In this document: positions 33,383-42,139 of the stretch, piece after piece
How positions within the stretch are numbered: the first letter of the stretch is position 1
Layout of the letters: each line of letters begins with the position of its first letter
Assembly (NCBI GenBank): GCA_965228005.1
Contig: CBDDGV010000003.1
Coordinates: 124,001-188,000, forward strand
Length of the DNA: 64,000 nt
Reading direction: 5' to 3'
Source: JBCCXZ01 sp965228005
Lineage (GTDB): Bacteria > Planctomycetota > Planctomycetia > Pirellulales > Lacipirellulaceae
Translations under genes and position numbers: made by a program
Notes under the pieces: model-generated
Seen by the model: the letters and a program-made list of their open reading frames with translations, nothing else
The model's database searches: none
What the model was told of the DNA's origin: nothing

Positions 33383-35185
33383 TTACGGCCCGGCGATTTG
33401 CGTATCTGTAGCTAAATCCAAGTCGTAGCACACCGCTTCCTCGCCGTTGCGGAGGAACAGCTTGCCGTCGGCGACGACGGGGTGGTTCCAGGTCTTGCCC
33501 TCTAGAGCTTGGATCTCGCAGATCTCGGTGTGCTTCTCGGGGTTGGCTTCGAGCAGCACGAGTTCGCCGGCCTCGCCGACTACTAGCAGCACGCCCATGT
33601 CTGCGAGCAGCAGCACCTGGCCGTGGCCGTAGCGGCCGCGCTTCCACTCGCGTTCGCCGTTCTCGGCGTTGACGCAGGTGAAGACGGGGCCGTCGAAGCC
33701 GTAGAGGTAGCCGCCTGTGTGGACGTAGTCGTTGAAGTAGGGCTTCAGCCGGTTGGAGGTCCAGGTTGCTTCGGTGCTCCAGTCGCCTTCGGAGTTTGAG
33801 ACTTGGATGCGTTGGGTGCCCAGCCCGTAGCCGGTGCCCAAGAACACGGAGTCGCCGAGGACGGTAGGCTGGACGACGCGGTTCATCTCGCCGACATCCC
33901 ATGGGTGCTGCCAGAGCTGTGTGCCGTCGGTCGGGTCAAAGGATGCGAGGCCCTTGTTGCTGAGGACGAGCAGCTGCTCGACCCCGGCGATGGTCGCGCG
34001 GTGGGGCGAGCTGTAGCTGTGCGTGCTGTCGCCGGAGGTCCAGGCGATCTCGCCGGTCGCGCGCTCGTAGGCGACGACGCTCTTGCCTCCGCCTGCCCCG
34101 CTGTAGGTGATGACCAAGTCGCCCCAGACCAGCGGGGAAGCGGAGAACCCCCACATGGGCGGCTTGGCGGGCGTGTCTTCGGTGAGGTCGCGGACCCACA
34201 GGGACTCGCCTGTGGCGGCGTCGATCGCCTGCACCTTGCCGGCGGCGCCTTGCGTGTAGAGCACGCCTTCGTGGTAGGTGGGAGTGGCGCGGGGGCCGGC
34301 GCCCCCGACGGTTTCATAGAAGCGAGACGCGACGGCGTTGGTCCACAGCGGCTCGCCGGTGTCGGCGTCGTACGCGGAGACGACCTCGTCTTCGCCTCGC
34401 TGCTCCTGGGTGAAGAGCGTGCCAGCGATCACCGTGAACGACGACCAGCCCGGTCCGATCTTCCGTCGCCAGACCTCTTTGGGTGGAGAGGCTTCCCAGT
34501 CGGTAGCGAAAGCGACGCCGGCCACGCGGCTGTCGCGCTGCGGGCCGCGGAATTCGGGCCAGTCGTTCGGGCCCGGCTCCATCGGCAGCTCTAACGCGGC
34601 GGGGGCTTCGACGGCCTTGGTCTCGCTGAGGAAGACCTCTTCGTCGGTGGGCGTCCAGCGGGGCGACAAGTCGGCGACGAAGTCGCCGTTGATGCCGTCC
34701 ACTCGGATGCACGCGCCGAACAGCAGCGCCGCCTGCACGGCTGCCAGCGGGAGCCACTTCCCGCGGCCCCAACCGATCTGTGAGATCGAGAAGAAAGCGA
34801 CAGCGAGCGCGGTGATGGTCCATGGCAGGATCATCGCCACCCAAGGCTGTACGCCCACGGATTGGTGGGAGATGGCGATTGCCGCGACCGACAGAGCGGC
34901 CGTGAGCAGGAAGCCGACCCACTTGTCGCGTCGTGGTGCTCGGCTGGCGAACAGCCACCACCCGCCCAGCAGCAGCAGAGCGAAGCCCGGCGCGGCCATC
35001 GAGCCGATGAAGTGCACCATCGTCGCGGTGCGCGGCCCGGACGCGGTGTACTTGATAACGGCCCACATCAGCACGGCGATGGCGACCGCGGGCCACCAGC
35101 GGATCGGCTGCGGCGCTGCTGCGGCCGGTTCCGTGGCCTCGGGCTGGGGGGGCTGCTCAGCGGACGCTGCGGGGTCGGTTGCCAC
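33383..35185 (-). CDS. Membrane-anchored PQQ-type beta-propeller protein
   Basis: The product is about 600 residues from the GTG at 35185, which has AAGGAG eight bases upstream. The N-terminal ~220 residues contain five hydrophobic helices (for example WWPAVAIAVLMWAVI, FALLLLGGWWLFA, PWTITALAVAFFSI). A planctomycete-typical linker PNDWPEFRGPQRDSRV opens an 8-bladed PQQ/PQQ-like propeller with repeats such as VSAYDADTGEPLWTN, QAIDAATGESLWVRDL and SFDPTDGTQLWQH. PQQ-enzyme catalytic residues are not evident, so it is probably a binding or scaffold propeller facing the periplasm. It diverges from a MarR gene. Confidence 0.85.
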   Translation of the reverse strand: MATDPAASAEQPPQPEATEPAAAAPQPIRWWPAVAIAVLMWAVIKYTASGPRTATMVHFIGSMAAPGFALLLLGGWWLFASRAPRRDKWVGFLLTAALSVAAIAISHQSVGVQPWVAMILPWTITALAVAFFSISQIGWGRGKWLPLAAVQAALLFGACIRVDGINGDFVADLSPRWTPTDEEVFLSETKAVEAPAALELPMEPGPNDWPEFRGPQRDSRVAGVAFATDWEASPPKEVWRRKIGPGWSSFTVIAGTLFTQEQRGEDEVVSAYDADTGEPLWTNAVASRFYETVGGAGPRATPTYHEGVLYTQGAAGKVQAIDAATGESLWVRDLTEDTPAKPPMWGFSASPLVWGDLVITYSGAGGGKSVVAYERATGEIAWTSGDSTHSYSSPHRATIAGVEQLLVLSNKGLASFDPTDGTQLWQHPWDVGEMNRVVQPTVLGDSVFLGTGYGLGTQRIQVSNSEGDWSTEATWTSNRLKPYFNDYVHTGGYLYGFDGPVFTCVNAENGEREWKRGRYGHGQVLLLADMGVLLVVGEAGELVLLEANPEKHTEICEIQALEGKTWNHPVVADGKLFLRNGEEAVCYDLDLATDTQIAGP

Positions 35186-35288
35186 GGCAGGGCTCCTTGA
35201 ACTAGCTTTTTGCTGGCGATCAGCTTGGGTTTCGTGCTGCTCTTTCGCGGGTAGAAATCGAGAGCAGGGCGGGTGGGAAAGCTCGTGG

Positions 35289-35309
35289 ACCAGTATATTA
35301 TGGACTGGT
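35289..35309. promoter_or_regulatory. Probable MarR operator
   Basis: ACCAGT (35289-35294) and ACTGGT (35304-35309) form an inverted repeat around the A+T-rich spacer ATATTATGG. It sits in the divergent interval between the beta-propeller gene and the MarR gene, 45 nt before the MarR start. MarR dimers bind sites of this size and usually autoregulate. This also argues against the upstream alternative start at 35273, which would place the operator inside the coding sequence. Confidence 0.5.
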
Positions 35310-35353
35310 ACACAAAAAGACAAGCGAGGCCGTTCGACGGCCTGGGGAACTGC

Positions 35354-35782
35354 ATGGCATCGCCGGAAGACGTCGCGGAACTGGTCGCCCGATTCGGGAA
35401 GACGTACTCGGAGTGGATGCACGCGCAGCTCCAAGAGGCGGGCACCACCCCGGCCCGGGCCCGGCTGCTGGCGGCGCTGAAGTGCGGCGGCAGCGCGCGG
35501 ATGAGCGACCTCAGCGACCGCCTGGGCGTCACGCCCCGGAACATCACCAAGTTGGTCGACGGCCTGGAGTCGGAGGGCCTCGTCCGGCGCGAGGCGGACC
35601 CCGGCGACCGGCGGGCGACGATCGTGGGGCTCACGCCCAACGGCGAGACGGTCACCAAGGAGAGCATGCTCCGCAACGCCGCGACGCTGGAGCTGTTCGC
35701 GGAGCTTTCGGACCGCGACCGGGCGGATTTCTTGCGCGTGCTGGAGCGGCTGCTCGAAGCGCTCGACCAGCGTTCCGCTTAG
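35354..35782 (+). CDS. MarR-family transcriptional regulator
   Basis: The product has 142 residues from the ATG at 35354. The winged helix is clear: TPARARLLAALKCGGSARMSDLSDRLGVTPRNITKLVDGLESEGLVRREADPGDRRATIVGLTPNGE. This matches the MarR recognition helix and the DxR wing motif. Flanking helices provide dimerisation. It diverges from the beta-propeller gene and has an inverted repeat in between, so that gene and itself are the likely targets. Its stop overlaps the lysA stop tail-to-tail. Confidence 0.9.
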   Translation: MASPEDVAELVARFGKTYSEWMHAQLQEAGTTPARARLLAALKCGGSARMSDLSDRLGVTPRNITKLVDGLESEGLVRREADPGDRRATIVGLTPNGETVTKESMLRNAATLELFAELSDRDRADFLRVLERLLEALDQRSA

Positions 35783-37071
35783 CGGGACGGGATGACCTCG
35801 CCGGCCATCAGGTCGTCGACCGATTGCCGTGCACGCACCAAATGGGCTTCGCCGTCTTCCACCAGCACCTCGGCGGCGAGCGGCTTGCTGTTGTAGTTGC
35901 TGCCCATCACGGCGCTGTAGGCGCCGGCGCAGCCGATCACCAGGTAGTCGCCGACCTTCGCCTGGGGCAGGCTGCGGGAGCTGACGAAGCCGCCGTCCTG
36001 CTGGGTGAAGATGTCGCCCGACTCGCAGAGCGGTCCGCCGACGATCGCCTCGTGCTCGGGGCGGTCGGCCGAGCCGTCGGCGGGGCAGATCGCCATCGGG
36101 TGGTAGGCGCCGTAGAGGATCGGGCGGGCCAGGTTGTTGAAGCCCGCGTCGAGCAGGTAGTACAGGTTGCCGCCCATGTGCTTCACGGCGCGGACCTCGG
36201 CGATGAGGCTGCCGCACTCGGCGGAGAGGTAGCGGCCCGGCTCGATCTCCAAGTGCACCGGGTGACCGAAAGCCGCAACGAGCTTCTGGCGGGTGCCGTC
36301 CCAGAGGTCGAAGTAGCCGTCGAGGTTGGCGGGCTCGTCCTCGTCGCGGTAGGGGGTGGAGATGCCGCCGCCGGCGCTGATCGAGGTGACCGAGTCGCCA
36401 ACCTCCAAGGCGATCCGTTCCATGGCGCCGCAGACCTGGCGGAGGTGCTCCATGTCGGTGCCCGAGCCGATGTGCATGTGGACGCCGGTGATGGAGAGGC
36501 CGTGCTTGGCGGCAAGCTGCTTGCAGTGGCCGACCTGCTCGTGCCAGATGCCGTGCTTGGATTGCTCTCCGCCGGTGTTGGTCTTCTGGCTGTGGCCGTG
36601 GCCGAAGCCGGGGTTGATGCGGAGCGTGACGCCGAGGCCGGGCTTGCCGGCGGCGGCGCAGGCCTCGCCGTACTGGGCGATCATGTCGGGCGAGCCGCAG
36701 TTGACCGGCAGGTTCTTCTCGATCACCAGGTCGAGCGCTTCCCGGTCGAAGATGTCGGCGGTGTAGACGATCTGGGGCGGCTCGCCGGGACCGGCTTCGT
36801 AACCCGCCTTGATGGCGCGGTGGACCTCTCCCGCGCTGACCGCGTCGACGACCGCCCCGCTGCGGCGGACCAGGTCGAGCACCGCGAGGTTGGACAACGC
36901 CTTCTGGGCGTAGCGCACCACGTCGAACTGCTTCAGGTCGTTGATGCGGTCGACGATCGTCTGGGCGTCGTAGACGAACACGGGCGTGCCGAAGCGTTCG
37001 GCGAGCTCTGGGACGGGGTGTCCGGCGACCGAGTCGATCAGCGTGGGGAAGCGGGGGGCGGCGGTGGTCAT
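35779..37071 (-). CDS. lysA: Diaminopimelate decarboxylase
   Basis: LysA decarboxylates meso-DAP to L-lysine with PLP. The product has 430 residues from the ATG at 37071. The PLP lysine is in VVRYAQKALSN. HMHIGSGTD, the phosphate-binding AGGGIST, EPGRYLSAECG and the C-terminal CESGDIF (substrate-binding Cys from the partner subunit) are all present. An in-frame start 51 nt upstream exists but adds an atypical extension. It may be monocistronic. Confidence 0.93.
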   Translation of the reverse strand: MTTAAPRFPTLIDSVAGHPVPELAERFGTPVFVYDAQTIVDRINDLKQFDVVRYAQKALSNLAVLDLVRRSGAVVDAVSAGEVHRAIKAGYEAGPGEPPQIVYTADIFDREALDLVIEKNLPVNCGSPDMIAQYGEACAAAGKPGLGVTLRINPGFGHGHSQKTNTGGEQSKHGIWHEQVGHCKQLAAKHGLSITGVHMHIGSGTDMEHLRQVCGAMERIALEVGDSVTSISAGGGISTPYRDEDEPANLDGYFDLWDGTRQKLVAAFGHPVHLEIEPGRYLSAECGSLIAEVRAVKHMGGNLYYLLDAGFNNLARPILYGAYHPMAICPADGSADRPEHEAIVGGPLCESGDIFTQQDGGFVSSRSLPQAKVGDYLVIGCAGAYSAVMGSNYNSKPLAAEVLVEDGEAHLVRARQSVDDLMAGEVIPSR

Positions 37072-37199
37072 AGGGCGTTCTGCTAATTCTTGTTGCACTG
37101 GCTGGTAAGCAGCCAGTGGCACTTGTCCTGCGGCGGCTTGCTGTCAGTGGCCGAACCGTCTGTTTCAGAAGACGCCCACGGTAATCTCGGCGTTCGGAC

Positions 37200-37235
37200 A
37201 AAAAAAGGGCCCGGACACTCGCGGCGTCCGGGCCC
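37200..37235 (-). terminator. Rho-independent terminator
   Basis: A 10-bp G+C-rich stem (GGGCCCGGAC at 37207-37216 with its complement at 37226-37235) is followed on the minus strand by seven T (37206-37200). It lies 35 nt after the stop of the secreted protein gene read on that strand. Confidence 0.88.
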
Positions 37236-37269
37236 ACACATTTTCAGCGTGCTTGCCGCACGGGGTGAA

Positions 37270-38985
37270 CTAGAAGCCCTGGGCCTCCATCTGCCGCATC
37301 TGGGCGGCCATGGCGCCCATGCCGATCGCGCGGAGGACGCCGTCCTCCAGCTCGAGTCGGCCGCGGACCAGGTTGCCATCGACCTCGCTGGTGAGCCGCA
37401 CGTGGTCGCGGCCCTGCGATTCGTTGTTGAGCACGTTCGCGATCATCTCGACGGTCTGCTTGTCGTCGCCGTCGGCGAAGGCGGCGGCGACTTCCAGGAT
37501 GGGCCCGAGGGAGAAGCTCATCTCCATCGGCTTGATCTTGGAGTTCGGGGCGGCGGCGGAGGCGTCGATCACTTCCTTGGCCTTGGCCAGGCAGTCGCGG
37601 CCGAAGGCGAGGTAGACGCTCTTCTCGCCGATGCCGATGGCCACGTCGACCGCGTCGCCGAAGAACTGACGGGGCTCGGCTTCTTCGGCCGGCAGCGGCA
37701 CGCTGAGCGTGTGGAAGGAGACGCCGCCGTGCGACTCGGCGTTCCAGGCCACGCCGGGGAAGTCGGGCTCGTCTTTGGCGATGTCGGCGATCTTCTTCAG
37801 CCCCTCCTCAATCTTGGCGGGCTCGCCGATGAAGCCGCCGGCGACCAGGCTCAACGCGTTGGGGGAGAGGTTCAGCACGGCCCCGCCGTCCATCATGCCG
37901 GCGTCGACGGTCGCGACGAAGGCGTCGATGAAGTCGTCGAAGGCGCTGATCATCGCCTCGCGGGCCTCGTCGGTGGGCAGCTCGGTCTCGTTCTCGACCG
38001 CGTTGCGGACCTGCTTGCGGAGGGCGGGCAGCATCTGCTTGAGCTGGGCCTTGTCCGCGTCGGCCATCTTCGAGGCGAAGGAGAGCATCATCGCGGCGTC
38101 GGGCTGGATGAAGCCGGCGAAGTTGGTCTTCGCCTCCGCGTTCAGGGCGACCTGTTCGGCGAGCTTGGTCCCCTCCAGCACGGTGTAGGCGAAGTCGAAC
38201 ACGGCGCGGTTGTTGCCGCCGTCGATCGCCAGGCCGACGGTCAACTCGTCGATGTCGGTGAAGATCTGGTCGATCTGCTCGACCTGGGCCATCGTCTGTT
38301 CTTTGCGGGCCTCGAAGTCGGCCTCGCTCTCACCGGGGAGCGGCTCCTGCAGGCTGCCCTCGACGGCCTGCTTGATGGTTTCGGTGGCCATGGCCCGGTA
38401 GTTCTCGGGCACGTTCTGCATCATGACCTTGACGCCGATGTCGTACTCGTCTGTGACGGCCTTGATCAGCTCGTCCGGGTTCTCGGGCAGCCCCGTGAGC
38501 ATGTCGGGCATCAGCGAAATCAGGGCCCACTCGCCAGACTGGGTGGCGTACATCTCTTTGTCGTTGGCGGTGATCTTCCAGACGCCGTTGCCCTCGTCGC
38601 TGGTCTCGACGCCGAAGGGCGCCATGGTCTCGGCGTAGGCTTCGAGGTCGGCGATGGGGGCACAGAGGGCGCCGGTGAAGCCGACGCCGTCGGACTGCAC
38701 GATGACGCCGATGGGCTTGGTGGTGTCCATGCCTTGGGTGAAGGCGGCGCCCATCTGCTGGACCATCTGCCCCATCATGGGGTTGCCGGCCAGGCCGCCG
38801 AGGAAGTTCACGTCCTCGACGATGCTGTCGAAGCTGCTCAGGCCGACGACGGCGAGCGGTTTCGACTCGGTGGAGGATTGGGCACGGGCCGTGGCGGCGG
38901 GCGCGACAGAGAGGGCGACAACGGAGGCGATGGCCGCCGCGTTGCGTAGCCGGGCGGCTACGCGAAAGAGCCTGGGCGTCTTCAC
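37270..38985 (-). CDS. Large exported protein of unknown function
   Basis: The product has 571 residues from the GTG at 38985, preceded by GGGAGA. A signal peptide (NAAAIASVVALSVAPAATARAQ) is followed by a two-part soluble region rich in Asp/Glu/Met/Ala. The repeated theme is an alpha/beta segment such as KPIGVIVQSDG, then TGLPENPDELIKAVTDEYDIGVKVMMQNVP. There are no cysteine pairs or catalytic motifs. A strong terminator follows. This type of protein is common in planctomycete genomes and remains uncharacterised. Good translation signals suggest it is abundant in the periplasm. Confidence 0.78.
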   Translation of the reverse strand: MKTPRLFRVAARLRNAAAIASVVALSVAPAATARAQSSTESKPLAVVGLSSFDSIVEDVNFLGGLAGNPMMGQMVQQMGAAFTQGMDTTKPIGVIVQSDGVGFTGALCAPIADLEAYAETMAPFGVETSDEGNGVWKITANDKEMYATQSGEWALISLMPDMLTGLPENPDELIKAVTDEYDIGVKVMMQNVPENYRAMATETIKQAVEGSLQEPLPGESEADFEARKEQTMAQVEQIDQIFTDIDELTVGLAIDGGNNRAVFDFAYTVLEGTKLAEQVALNAEAKTNFAGFIQPDAAMMLSFASKMADADKAQLKQMLPALRKQVRNAVENETELPTDEAREAMISAFDDFIDAFVATVDAGMMDGGAVLNLSPNALSLVAGGFIGEPAKIEEGLKKIADIAKDEPDFPGVAWNAESHGGVSFHTLSVPLPAEEAEPRQFFGDAVDVAIGIGEKSVYLAFGRDCLAKAKEVIDASAAAPNSKIKPMEMSFSLGPILEVAAAFADGDDKQTVEMIANVLNNESQGRDHVRLTSEVDGNLVRGRLELEDGVLRAIGMGAMAAQMRQMEAQGF

Positions 38986-39361
38986 AGTGGGTCTCCCGAG
39001 AAAGGACGTTGGCGGCGGGTTGTCCGCCGACATGGTTTGTGGGTGGCGCCCCGCGGGCGGGGCGGCCGCAGGGCCGAACGAGCCAGTAGGGCCGTCGGTG
39101 CGCGGCACGCCTGTATGAGCGATGCCCCGCGAGCAATGCAACCTCAGCCGCTGAACTCCCCCGGGCGGCTGCCGCACAGAGGCATACGACGGATGCGTCA
39201 CTGTACGGCGTACGGCGACGCGGCGTTCGGACGTTTATACAGCTATACGTGTTCGGCCGGGAGAATCTTGGCCGGAAACTAGAGAGAAAACCGGGAGTTT
39301 TCCGCTTGGCCAACGTGCGCAGCGGGCGGTTTGCCAGCCGAGCGGCTGCCCGGCGAAGGGA
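38986..39361. other. Intergenic region without a supportable gene
   Basis: About 375 nt between the exported-protein gene and infA, both on the minus strand. It must contain the promoter of the exported-protein gene. No hairpin with a T-run, RNA gene or credible frame is visible. Confidence 0.4.
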
Positions 39362-39586
39362 TCAGCGTTCGCGGTAAGTGATCCGGCCCTTGGTCAGGTC
39401 GTACGGCGAGAGTTCCACGCGGACCTTGTCGCCCGGGACGATGCGGATGAAGTTCTTACGCATCCGGCCCGCTACGTGGGCGGTCACCTGGTGTCCGCCT
39501 TCGATCTCTACGCGGAACCGGGTGTTCGCCAGCGCCTGCGTCACAACGCCTTCGACTTCGAGGGCCTCTTCTTTCTGCTTTGCCAT
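39362..39586 (-). CDS. infA: Translation initiation factor IF-1
   Basis: The 74-residue S1/OB-fold protein (MAKQKEEALEVEGVVTQALANTRFRVEIEGGHQVTAHVAGRMRKNFIRIVPGDKVRVELSPYDLTKGRITYR) has the full IF-1 pattern. It binds the ribosomal A site during initiation. GGGAG lies just before the ATG. It stands alone here and is not in the usual ribosomal-protein operon. Confidence 0.97.
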   Translation of the reverse strand: MAKQKEEALEVEGVVTQALANTRFRVEIEGGHQVTAHVAGRMRKNFIRIVPGDKVRVELSPYDLTKGRITYRER

Positions 39587-39976
39587 AACTCCCTGGGTGG
39601 TTTCGCCCGCGTCCCGAAATCCTGCTCCGGGTATCTCGGGCTACGCCTGGTGGTGGGGTGGTGCTACCAGTGCCGGGAGCGCCCGTCTTCTGCACGCCGC
39701 CGGGCCGGGTGTGCCGGAATGGTAGAATCCACTATGGTACCACCCGCCTATGGCCGTACCAGCCCGATTCGAGCGGTAAACGCCGGGGATTGGCGGGTTT
39801 TTGAGGGCGATGTGGCCGTGTTGTCTGAAAGCACCCCGTTTTGACACCATGTGTCGGGGCGGGACAATACAGGACTGGGCTGCATGCGGGGCTGGCGTTC
39901 GTGAGCGGCTGAGCGCCCCGATCAGGCGGCGCGGACAGGAACTGGGCAACGGCAAAGGGTTGCGGTCGCAGAAAGC
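39587..39976. other. Intergenic region (about 390 nt), divergent promoters
   Basis: The region separates infA (minus) from the GAF-HlyD gene (plus). It contains short direct repeats of TGGTA around 39715-39745 but no recognisable RNA, hairpin terminator or gene. Confidence 0.4.
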
Positions 39977-42082
39977 ATGACGCAGTTACCCCCCTCCGGC
40001 GGCGACGAAGACGCCATTCGGCGTGCCAAGCAGGAGATCAACTCCCTCATCTACGAGGTCGAGGAGCTTTCGCGCTCCGACGCGGAGCCCGCCGAGTTTT
40101 TCGCGGCGCTGTTGGACAAGTCGATCACGGCGCTGGCCGCGCTGGGCGGCGTCGTCTGGACGCTGGAAGAAACCGGCGCCATGAAGCTCGAGTACCAGGT
40201 CGGGCTCAAGCAGTCTGGCTTGGTAGAGAGCCAGCGGGCCCAGGCGCAGCACGGTCGGCTGCTGCAACAGGTCGTGGAGAAGGCCGAATCGGCCATCGTG
40301 GCGCCGCACTCCGGTTTCGGCGGCGGGGACGACTCCGCCGAGGACGTTGCGGCCAACCCCACCGACCACCTGCTGGTGCTCGCCCCGATCTCGACCGATC
40401 AAGGCGTCGAGGGCCTCGTGGAGGTTTTCCAGCGGACCGGCGCCCGCGCGAACACGCAGCGCGGCTACCAGAAGTTCCTGGACCAGATCTGCCGGCTCGC
40501 GGCCCAATACCTCAAGAACCGTCGTCTGCAGCAGTACGTCAGCAAGCAGAGCCTCTGGGAACAGCTCGAAGGCTTCACGGGCCTGGTGCACGGCAGCCTC
40601 GACTCGCGGGAGACGGCCTACACGATCGCCAACGAGGGCCGGCGGCTCATCGGTTGCGACCGGGTGACCGTCGCGCTCAAGCGGGGCACGAAGTTCGAGG
40701 TCGCCGCGATCAGCGGGCAGGACACCTTCGACAAGCGTTCGAACGTGGTCCGCATGCTCCGCGACCTCACACGCACCGTGGCGCGGACGGGCGACGACAT
40801 GTGGTTCGACGGCGACGCGAGCAACCTCGCCCCGCAGGTCGAGAAGGCGGTCAACGCCTACGTCGACGAGTCGCAGACCAAACAGATCGCCGTGCTGCCG
40901 CTCCGCGAGGGCGCGGACGAAGACCTGATCGAACAGGCGAAGCTCGAGAACAGGCACATCAAACGCCGCGAGGTGCTCGGCGCCGTTGTGATCGAGCAAC
41001 TCGTCGACGGCCGGCAGCCGGACGGGCTGATGCAGCGCGTCGACGTGGTGCGGCGGCACAGCGCGACGGCGCTGTCGAACGCCCGGGAGATCGAGGGCCT
41101 GTTCCTGCTGCCGCTGTGGCGGCTGCTGGGCAAGACGCGGCTGTTGGTCACGGCGCGGAACCTGCCGAAGACTATCCTCGCGACCGCGGCGATCGCCGGC
41201 GTGATCGGGGCGCTCTGCTACCTGCCCTACGACTTCACCGTGGTGGCCGACGGAAAACTCCAGCCCGAGGTCCGCAACGGCGTCTTCGCATCGCAAGACG
41301 GGAAAGTGGTCGATGTCCGCGTCGACCACGGCTCACGAGTGAAGCAGGGAGACGAGCTGGTGCGGCTGGAGAGCACCACGCTGGAGGCCGACGTCGAGAA
41401 TATCCAGGGCCAGATCGCGACGACCCGTCAGCAGCTCGCGGCCGCGAAGCGTCAGCAGCAGCAAGACGACGGCCGGATGACCGACGGCGAGCGGGTGGAG
41501 CTCAGCGGGCGGATCAACGAGTTGAACGCCTCGCTCGAGAGCCTCGTGCTGCAGCGGTCGCTACTGGCCAAGAAGGAACAGGAGCTTTCGATCAAAAGCC
41601 CAATCGACGGTTTGGTGGTCACCTGGAAGGTGCGGGAGACGATCCGCAGCCGGCCGGTCCGCCAGGGCCTGCGGCTGATGGAGATCGCCGACCCGTCGAG
41701 CCCCTGGGAGCTGGAGATCTTCGTGCCCGAGTCGAAGATGGGCTACATCGCCGAGCAGCTCAAGGAGCAGCGGGCCTCCGACCCCGAGAGCCGGTTGAAG
41801 GTGACCTTCATCCTGGCGACGCACCCCTCGATCTACCTGGAGGGCGAGGTGCTCTCGATGGACACCAACGCCGAGGTCAAGGGCGACGAGGGCAACACCG
41901 TGAAGATGACGGTTGTTTTCGAACAAAGCGAACTGCTGAAAGTGACCGACGACCCCTCGACGCAGCTCAAGGTCGGGGCCGACGTGAAGGCGAAGATCGC
42001 CTGCGGCGAGAGGCCGATCGGGTTTGTGTGGTTCCACGACCTCTTCGAGTTCGTGCAGTCGAAGATCCTCTTCCGGCTTTAA
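39977..42082 (+). CDS. GAF-domain/HlyD-type membrane fusion protein
   Basis: The 701-residue protein is a fusion. Residues ~20-380 are cytosolic with two GAF-like sensor units (for example FAALLDKSITALAALGGVVWTLEE, and YTIANEGRRLIGCDRVTVALK). One membrane helix follows near residue 398 (LATAAIAGVIGALCYL). Then comes a HlyD/lipoyl adaptor: GKVVDVRVDHGSRVKQGDELVRLES, a coiled-coil hairpin with QIATTRQQLAAAKRQQQ, and SPIDGLVVTWKVRE. It is the first gene of a three-gene set with another adaptor and a PqqD-M50-lipoyl protein. Sensory control of an export machine is inferred. Confidence 0.85.
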   Translation: MTQLPPSGGDEDAIRRAKQEINSLIYEVEELSRSDAEPAEFFAALLDKSITALAALGGVVWTLEETGAMKLEYQVGLKQSGLVESQRAQAQHGRLLQQVVEKAESAIVAPHSGFGGGDDSAEDVAANPTDHLLVLAPISTDQGVEGLVEVFQRTGARANTQRGYQKFLDQICRLAAQYLKNRRLQQYVSKQSLWEQLEGFTGLVHGSLDSRETAYTIANEGRRLIGCDRVTVALKRGTKFEVAAISGQDTFDKRSNVVRMLRDLTRTVARTGDDMWFDGDASNLAPQVEKAVNAYVDESQTKQIAVLPLREGADEDLIEQAKLENRHIKRREVLGAVVIEQLVDGRQPDGLMQRVDVVRRHSATALSNAREIEGLFLLPLWRLLGKTRLLVTARNLPKTILATAAIAGVIGALCYLPYDFTVVADGKLQPEVRNGVFASQDGKVVDVRVDHGSRVKQGDELVRLESTTLEADVENIQGQIATTRQQLAAAKRQQQQDDGRMTDGERVELSGRINELNASLESLVLQRSLLAKKEQELSIKSPIDGLVVTWKVRETIRSRPVRQGLRLMEIADPSSPWELEIFVPESKMGYIAEQLKEQRASDPESRLKVTFILATHPSIYLEGEVLSMDTNAEVKGDEGNTVKMTVVFEQSELLKVTDDPSTQLKVGADVKAKIACGERPIGFVWFHDLFEFVQSKILFRL

Positions 42083-42139
42083 CACCGTTCCTTCTGTAAC
42101 ACAGGGACGCTCGCGGCCACGCCGCCGCGGCACAACAGA

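Noticed and set aside
35186..37237. N-terminal extension of the beta-propeller frame to 1284 residues
   Set aside because: The extension is antisense to marR or out of frame with lysA and is compositionally spurious. The GTG at 35185 has an AAGGAG ribosome binding site.
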